A stretch of 64,000 bases of DNA. It comes from Protea cynaroides. Lineage: Eukaryota; Streptophyta; Magnoliopsida; Proteales; Proteaceae. The notes beneath the pieces are model-generated. The model did no database searches. It was given only the letters and a program-made list of their open reading frames with translations, and was not told the origin of the DNA. Made by a program: the position numbers and the translations under genes. The stretch lies in assembly GCA_028583415.1 (NCBI GenBank), contig CM053269.1, positions 53,061,007 through 53,125,006 on the forward strand, written 5' to 3'. Shown one piece after another: positions 59,240 through 64,000 of this stretch (its first letter is position 1; the number at the start of each line of letters is the position of its first letter).

Positions 59240-60338
59240 CTGCAAATGAAATAACTTGTCAAAGAAGTTGGAATTAATATACTGATAATAAAACATGTTT
59301 GCAGAGTTTGAAAATCTATGGATACAAATCCCAAGCAGATAACAGCAAGGATTCATTATGACTGACGCTATTTATCTACATATATGGGAAAATCTCCGCA
59401 ATCTGCTGGGATAAGCTTATCTTGACAGTCAAACAATTTTGAAACCACGTGGAGGGCTCATATGGTTAAAACAGATTGTTGAATGTGCAGTTTCCCCTTG
59501 AATTAGCTAACTGTTAAATTTGGATTCCCATCTCAATCATATAGCCTATGTATTGAGCTTTAAACCTTGTATTTTCGTAGTTGACCTACATTTCCCAAAG
59601 TTAAACTTTCAACCAGTTTTAAAACTTTAAATTGCCAAGCGGACAAATGTGCTTGGGTTGAAAACTTCGTGGATAGATAGATGTTTATGTGGACAACATG
59701 CCCACAAAATTTGAGCTCCAGCTAAGCATCCATGTGGTAGATGTTTAGACTATCAAGACAAGCTCATCTCGAATAAGCCATTAAATTAATCAGGACTGAA
59801 GCTCTGTGATGAATGGCAATAACCCTGAACAAAAAAAAAAACAATATACAAATTAACAATTTTGTCCCCCCCTGGGCGCTCAGATAGTAAAGACCAACAC
59901 CTCAAAGAGGTCATGAGCTCAACTCACCTTGGGGCCATCTATCCAAAAATAAATAAAAATTTCTCCCCCAACCTACTATACATCTACCAGACAAAGAGGG
60001 TGTACCTAGACATGATGCAATTAAATTGTCCTTGGAAGCAATCATACAAGTATGAGAGCCTTTAAGCAACTCATCTCAAAAAATGGTGATTGAATGTGCT
60101 TTAACCCAATGTATGCCCATTTTATTCATTTAAATTGTAAAACCACGTCACTTAAAGTCGGTCCGGACCTCAAAGCCAGATTGAGATGGGTTTTAATTGG
60201 GTATGGCAATAGTTCAGAGCCAACCTACATTTTCAATCTCCAATTAGAGTTTCTTGTGGGAGTGGATCTGCAACAGTAAGTTGGACCAGAATTGGGGCCT
60301 CATGGATTAAATTTAGATCTGACTTATTTCAAGCCATA
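59240..60338. other. ACR11 intron 5' of the first visible exon; possible SINE remnant
   Basis: No exon was recognised. At 59865-59935, GGGCGCTCAGATAGT followed by GAGGTCATGAGCTCAACTC resembles the two-box head of a tRNA-derived SINE, with an A-rich patch after it. This is a weak match and could be chance. Confidence 0.35.
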
Positions 60339-60343
60339 GCAAC

Positions 60344-60816
60344 TGTTAAACAGTCCACACGATAGGAGTTATGAGGAGTCCTCACCGTGTAGGACCGCTT
60401 AGCTATGTTGCTGAGTTGGAGAAGGACTTTACAGTCCTTGGTTGCTGAGTTGGAGAAGGACTCTACAGTCCTTGTTGTTGAGTTGGAATAAGACTCTACA
60501 ATCCTATCGTGTTTACAGTTCTATGCAGTCCTATTGTAATTAGATCTCCTATTGGTATATGGACTCCTAATAAGTTTATTAGTTTGTTTTATTAGTTTCC
60601 TTTACTAATTAGGTTTATTACTTTCTTTTTCCTATTTGGAGTTTACTTTGTCTTTAGTTTGTGACTAGGACTCTGACTTGTAGAGTCCTAGATCCTATCT
60701 AATAGTTGTTTTCTATTTTCTATAAATACAACCTATAATGAGAGGAGCACATACACTCTCTCTTTCCATTACACATCAATTCTCTCCATCTTCTTTTATT
60801 TTTCTATTTTGTAACA
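60344..60816 (+). mobile_element. Solo LTR of the non-autonomous family (473 bp)
   Basis: TGTTAAACAG..TTTTGTAACA is flanked by a perfect 5-bp duplication GCAAC (60339-60343, 60817-60821). The 3' two thirds are the inverse of the LTRs at 62597 and 10352, including TATAAATA at 60721 as a likely promoter TATA and ACAAACTAAAGACAAAGTAAAC-type wording in inverse. Near 60408-60500 a 31-39-bp unit (GTTGAGTTGGAGAAGGACT-like) is tandemly triplicated, which the other copies lack. Confidence 0.92.
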
Positions 60817-60821
60817 GCAAC

Positions 60822-62596
60822 AAATCTGACTTCTTGCTTATATATTTACTACTTACTTTTCATTGTATATCAGCATATCCTTGCCACTTCACTCCCAAAT
60901 ACTCAACATTCCTGGAAAAGCAATGATTCAGAGGAAGAGGAGCACTATATGTTGGATGGCTTTTCTCACAAAAGCTTAGGTCCAATCAAAGCCTCAAAAG
61001 TGATTCAATTTCCCAAATTTAAATCAGAATGGGATTTTGGATGTGGTTCCACCTTTATATTACTGAATACTGGTGAATGATGAATCAAAAATAACTGCTT
61101 CTTATGGAATATTTAGAGGAACCATAATGAGGTGATTTTGAAGACATGGAGCAGAGTCCGTCATCAGGTGGTCTTCGAAAACATGGATCCAATCAGTTTA
61201 TAGTTGAAACATTTCTGTCCATAACACAATGCTCCACCTCAGTACAATTGCCTTCCCATTTTTTCAGTAGACAGGATGGGACATGCTTATAAACTGTGTC
61301 ATGACTATTGTTGGGGCAGCATAAATAAACTTTGGTTTAGCTTGTCCAGCTTATACTATACATGTTGAAATGCCTCAACTGTGAAGAAACAGATGATCTT
61401 GCACCCATCTTGAACTTCAACCGGCAAGAAAGCTAAAAATTTGTAAAGGATAGTAGGGGAAGAATGCGATGCTTGAATTTCAGACTCAAAAAATTGCGGT
61501 TGGATAATACCACAATGTTTTAATACATGTATACAAATGAAGGAACCTACTTTTGGCTCAGCAAGTAGTACATAAACTAGACATGTGATTTAGCTAACAG
61601 TCCCAACTCAACTTTGTAAAAAAAGTATGCAATCACGTAACTGACAATGTGTTAATGTCCTGTAATTCTATCCCAAAATTACTCCAGACACCGAGGTTTT
61701 TAAGTACCGTGTAATCGGTCGGGCGATTGAAAAAGACGTATCGTGGATACGGTGAATATGCTAATACGCATGGATATGTAAGGATACGGGGCAAGATACG
61801 CATGAGAATGATTAGGGAATATGCAAAACACAATTTTAAAGCATAAAAACACTATAATAAGCAACATAAGAAGAAAAATGTTTCTTACATTCATACCACA
61901 CCGTCTAATACCATGTCGAGCTACGGGCTGGTTCAAACTCAGAGTAATAAGTCTCAAGAAGGAGTGCAACCAATAAGATTTGGTAGATATTTTAACATAC
62001 GTGCAATACTAGCCCCAAACCATATATTGATTATAGTGTCCATTCCACTCATAATAGAACCGTGTATACTCTTCTGGAGTGGACATTCTCATTGCTGGTA
62101 GACTTTTTTTACCTAGGATTTTCGCCGCTTGAGAGTTGAAAGATGAAATCGGACCTTGAAGTAAGCAAATATTCACTTTGATGCTTAAATTTGAGTCCTT
62201 TTTTGGTGTAAAACAAAAGCTCCAAGGTAATTTGAAGGAATACAAGTGTTCTTTGAAGTTTTTGGAGGAAGAAAGCTCCACAACAGTTCTCGGTTCGTAG
62301 GAAAACAGAAGAGTGAAGAAAAAATTCGATACGTGTATCGACCAGTATCGAACCAATATCAATACTAGTCGATACACTTCGATACAAGTTTTTTTCTCAA
62401 GAAACTGGAAACTTAAGTGTATCGGTACATATAGACTGTATCGACCATATCAAAGTGTATCAAGCCGTATTAGTACGATACAGTCAATAAATGAGGATAC
62501 AGTTTCTGTTTTTAACATTGAGATATGTATTGCAGTGTATCATATCGACCACTGTCGATACTGATACATATTGATCGATATGCCCCATATCGATAC
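60822..62596. repeat. Intergenic or ACR11 intron; TATCGATAC-word repeat
   Basis: 60822-61690 shows nothing recognisable. From about 61700 to 62596 the sequence is dense in TATCG/CGATAC words (for example CGATACGTGTATCGACC near 62327), the third such patch in the window. No exon of ACR11 was found here. Confidence 0.5.
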
Positions 62597-63612
62597 TGTA
62601 ACAAAATAGAAAAAAATAAGAGAAGATGGAGATAATCAATATGTCTTGCTCCTCTTCTTGTAGCTTGTATTTATAGAAAATAGAAAACAATTATTAGATA
62701 TAATTTAGGACTCTAACTCTTCTTGTAGCTTGTATTTATAGAAAATAGAAAACAACTATTAAATATAATTTAGGACTCTACAAGTCAGAGTCCTAATCAC
62801 AAACTAAAGACAAAGTAAACTCAAAATAGGAAAAGGAAACTAACAAGCTTAATTGGTAAAGGAAACTAATAAACTAATTTGAAGTCCATATACCAATAAG
62901 AGTCCAAGTCCTAAAAACTAGCAGTAACTACTTTGACTAAGTCAAAGCAGTGTACGGTTACAACTTTATTACGCTAACCCCCCCAAGCTAGACCACAGGG
63001 GAATGTAAGAACTTCAGCGGAAGCAGCAGTTGTAGTAGTAAGTAACAGCAGTAGTAGTGGCGGCAATAGGAGTACTATTAACAGCACAATATAGGTCACT
63101 GTGAACCAAGTAATAATAGCAGCACAGTATAAGTCAATGTGAACCAAATAATAGTAGTAACATAGTACAGGTCACTGTGAACCAAGTATTAGTAGCAACA
63201 GCAATAGTAGTGACTGCACACCTACTGAAATACCTTAAACGACTCTCAAACCAGCAACCCAAGCGATTGCTCTGATACCATGTAACAAAATAGAAAAAAC
63301 AAGAGAAAATGGAGATAATCGATGTGTCGTACTCCTCTTCTTATAGCTTATATTTATAAAACATTAAAAAATAATTATTAGATATGATCTCGGACTCTAC
63401 AAGTTAGAGTCCCTAGTCACAAACTAAAGACAAAGTAAACTCAAAATAGAAAAAGAAAACTAACAAGCCTAATTGATAAAGAAAACTAATAAAGCAAACA
63501 AATAAATTAATTAGGAGTCCATATACTAATAGGAGTCTAAGTCCTAGAAACTAGCACAAATTACTGAGACTAAGTCAAAGCAGTGTATGGTTACAATTTT
63601 ATTACCCTAACA
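62597..63612 (-). mobile_element. TRIM-like miniature LTR retrotransposon (1016 bp)
   Basis: LTRs 62597-62979 and 63281-63612 are flanked by a perfect 5-bp duplication GATAC (62592-62596, 63613-63617). The primer site GCTCTGATACCA at 63269-63280 is the exact complement of TGGTATCAGAGC (initiator-Met tRNA), so the element reads on minus. A C7 tract beside the left LTR is the inverse of a G7 purine tract. The 301-bp interior codes for nothing and carries a repeated TCA(A/C)TGTGAACCAA word. The left LTR has an internal tandem duplication of about 61 bp (TAGCTTGTATTTATAGAAAA twice). LTRs and both ends of the interior match the larger element in MVD intron 8. Confidence 0.95.
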
Positions 63613-63617
63613 GATAC

Positions 63618-64000
63618 GATACTTGAAACCATGCCAGTTCCCAACATCTTGTTGAACTATATGCCTCACTGATAAAGGGAGTGGAATCAGTGATACTCAA
63701 AAACTCTCCTCTAACCCTAGATGATCTACTACTGCTCAAAGCTCACAATCACATAACCAATCATACACACACCTGCATAAAATGGCTATTAGCAGCTACT
63801 CAACACAACCTCCACAAACCATCCTGTAGCAGAGATGTAGCAATACACACACATAGGCACAAGCACAACGCAAGACAGAATATACATGGTTCAGCTTCAG
63901 CAGATTGTCTGCCTATGTCCATGGTGCAAATGGCCACTGGGCTACAACCCAAGTGTGACCTTCAGTATAGTGCACAATACACAAGTTTAGACAGCTGCAA
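63618..64000. other. Right edge, probably retroelement-derived
   Basis: ACATGGTTCAGC..TCTGCCTATGTCCATGG near 63887-63924 resembles a phrase frequent in plant LTRs from memory. No ACR11 exon was seen before the window ends. Confidence 0.35.

Noticed and set aside
62009..62387. Minus-strand frames of 92 and 122 codons considered as ACR11 exon 1
   Set aside because: Neither has a plastid-transit composition leading to a splice donor, and both run through TATCGATAC-word repeat.

Overview
This is nuclear DNA of a flowering plant, probably a dicot or an early-diverging angiosperm. It is AT-rich. It has GT-AG spliceosomal genes with long, transposon-filled introns, plant-specific families (TBL, germin-like, CYP94, ABI5, ACR11), (TA)n microsatellites and many plant-type LTR elements and MITEs. 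The species cannot be fixed from the sequence alone.

Layout. 1-7.3 kb: degenerate LTR-retroelement sequence, a 315-bp-period direct repeat and featureless AT-rich DNA. 7.36-19.25 kb (-): a complete ten-exon mevalonate diphosphate decarboxylase gene (MVD, 421 aa). One of its introns uses a GC donor. Its introns hold a non-autonomous LTR element, a long-TIR DNA element and a tRNA-derived SINE-like body. 19.3-26.4 kb: intergenic, with a Mutator-type MITE, a hAT-type MITE and a probable LTR with tandemly duplicated contents. 26.4-28.1 kb (+): four-exon TBL/PMR5-type O-acetyltransferase gene. 29.5-30.2 kb (-): single-exon germin-like protein. 32.8-35.1 kb (-): CYP94-type P450 pseudogene with a nonsense codon, at least two frameshifts, a homopolymer expansion and an inserted solo LTR. 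36-41 kb: a second copy of the 21.7-kb MITE, an element with terminal subrepeats, and the ABI5 upstream region. 41.4-49.8 kb (+): ABI5-type bZIP gene whose 6.76-kb first intron carries a TIR element and a complete but decayed antisense Ty1/copia element. 50-52.5 kb: intergenic with a third Mutator-type MITE. 52.55-59.24 kb (-): ACR11, a double ACT-domain plastid protein. Eight exons are visible; the transit-peptide exon was not found and probably lies past the right edge. 59.3-64 kb: a solo LTR and a miniature LTR element of the family also seen in MVD intron 8, plus degenerate repeats.

The genes do not form a pathway. MVD ends the mevalonate route to isopentenyl diphosphate. TBL and the germin-like protein belong to cell-wall/secretory biology. 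ABI5 mediates abscisic-acid responses. ACR11 is linked to plastid nitrogen assimilation. I see no evidence of an undescribed biochemical system. The most novel material is the mobile DNA: a coding-free LTR family present as a 2.8-kb form, a 1.0-kb form, a solo LTR and a rearranged fragment, and several MITEs whose exact ends and target duplications can be read directly.
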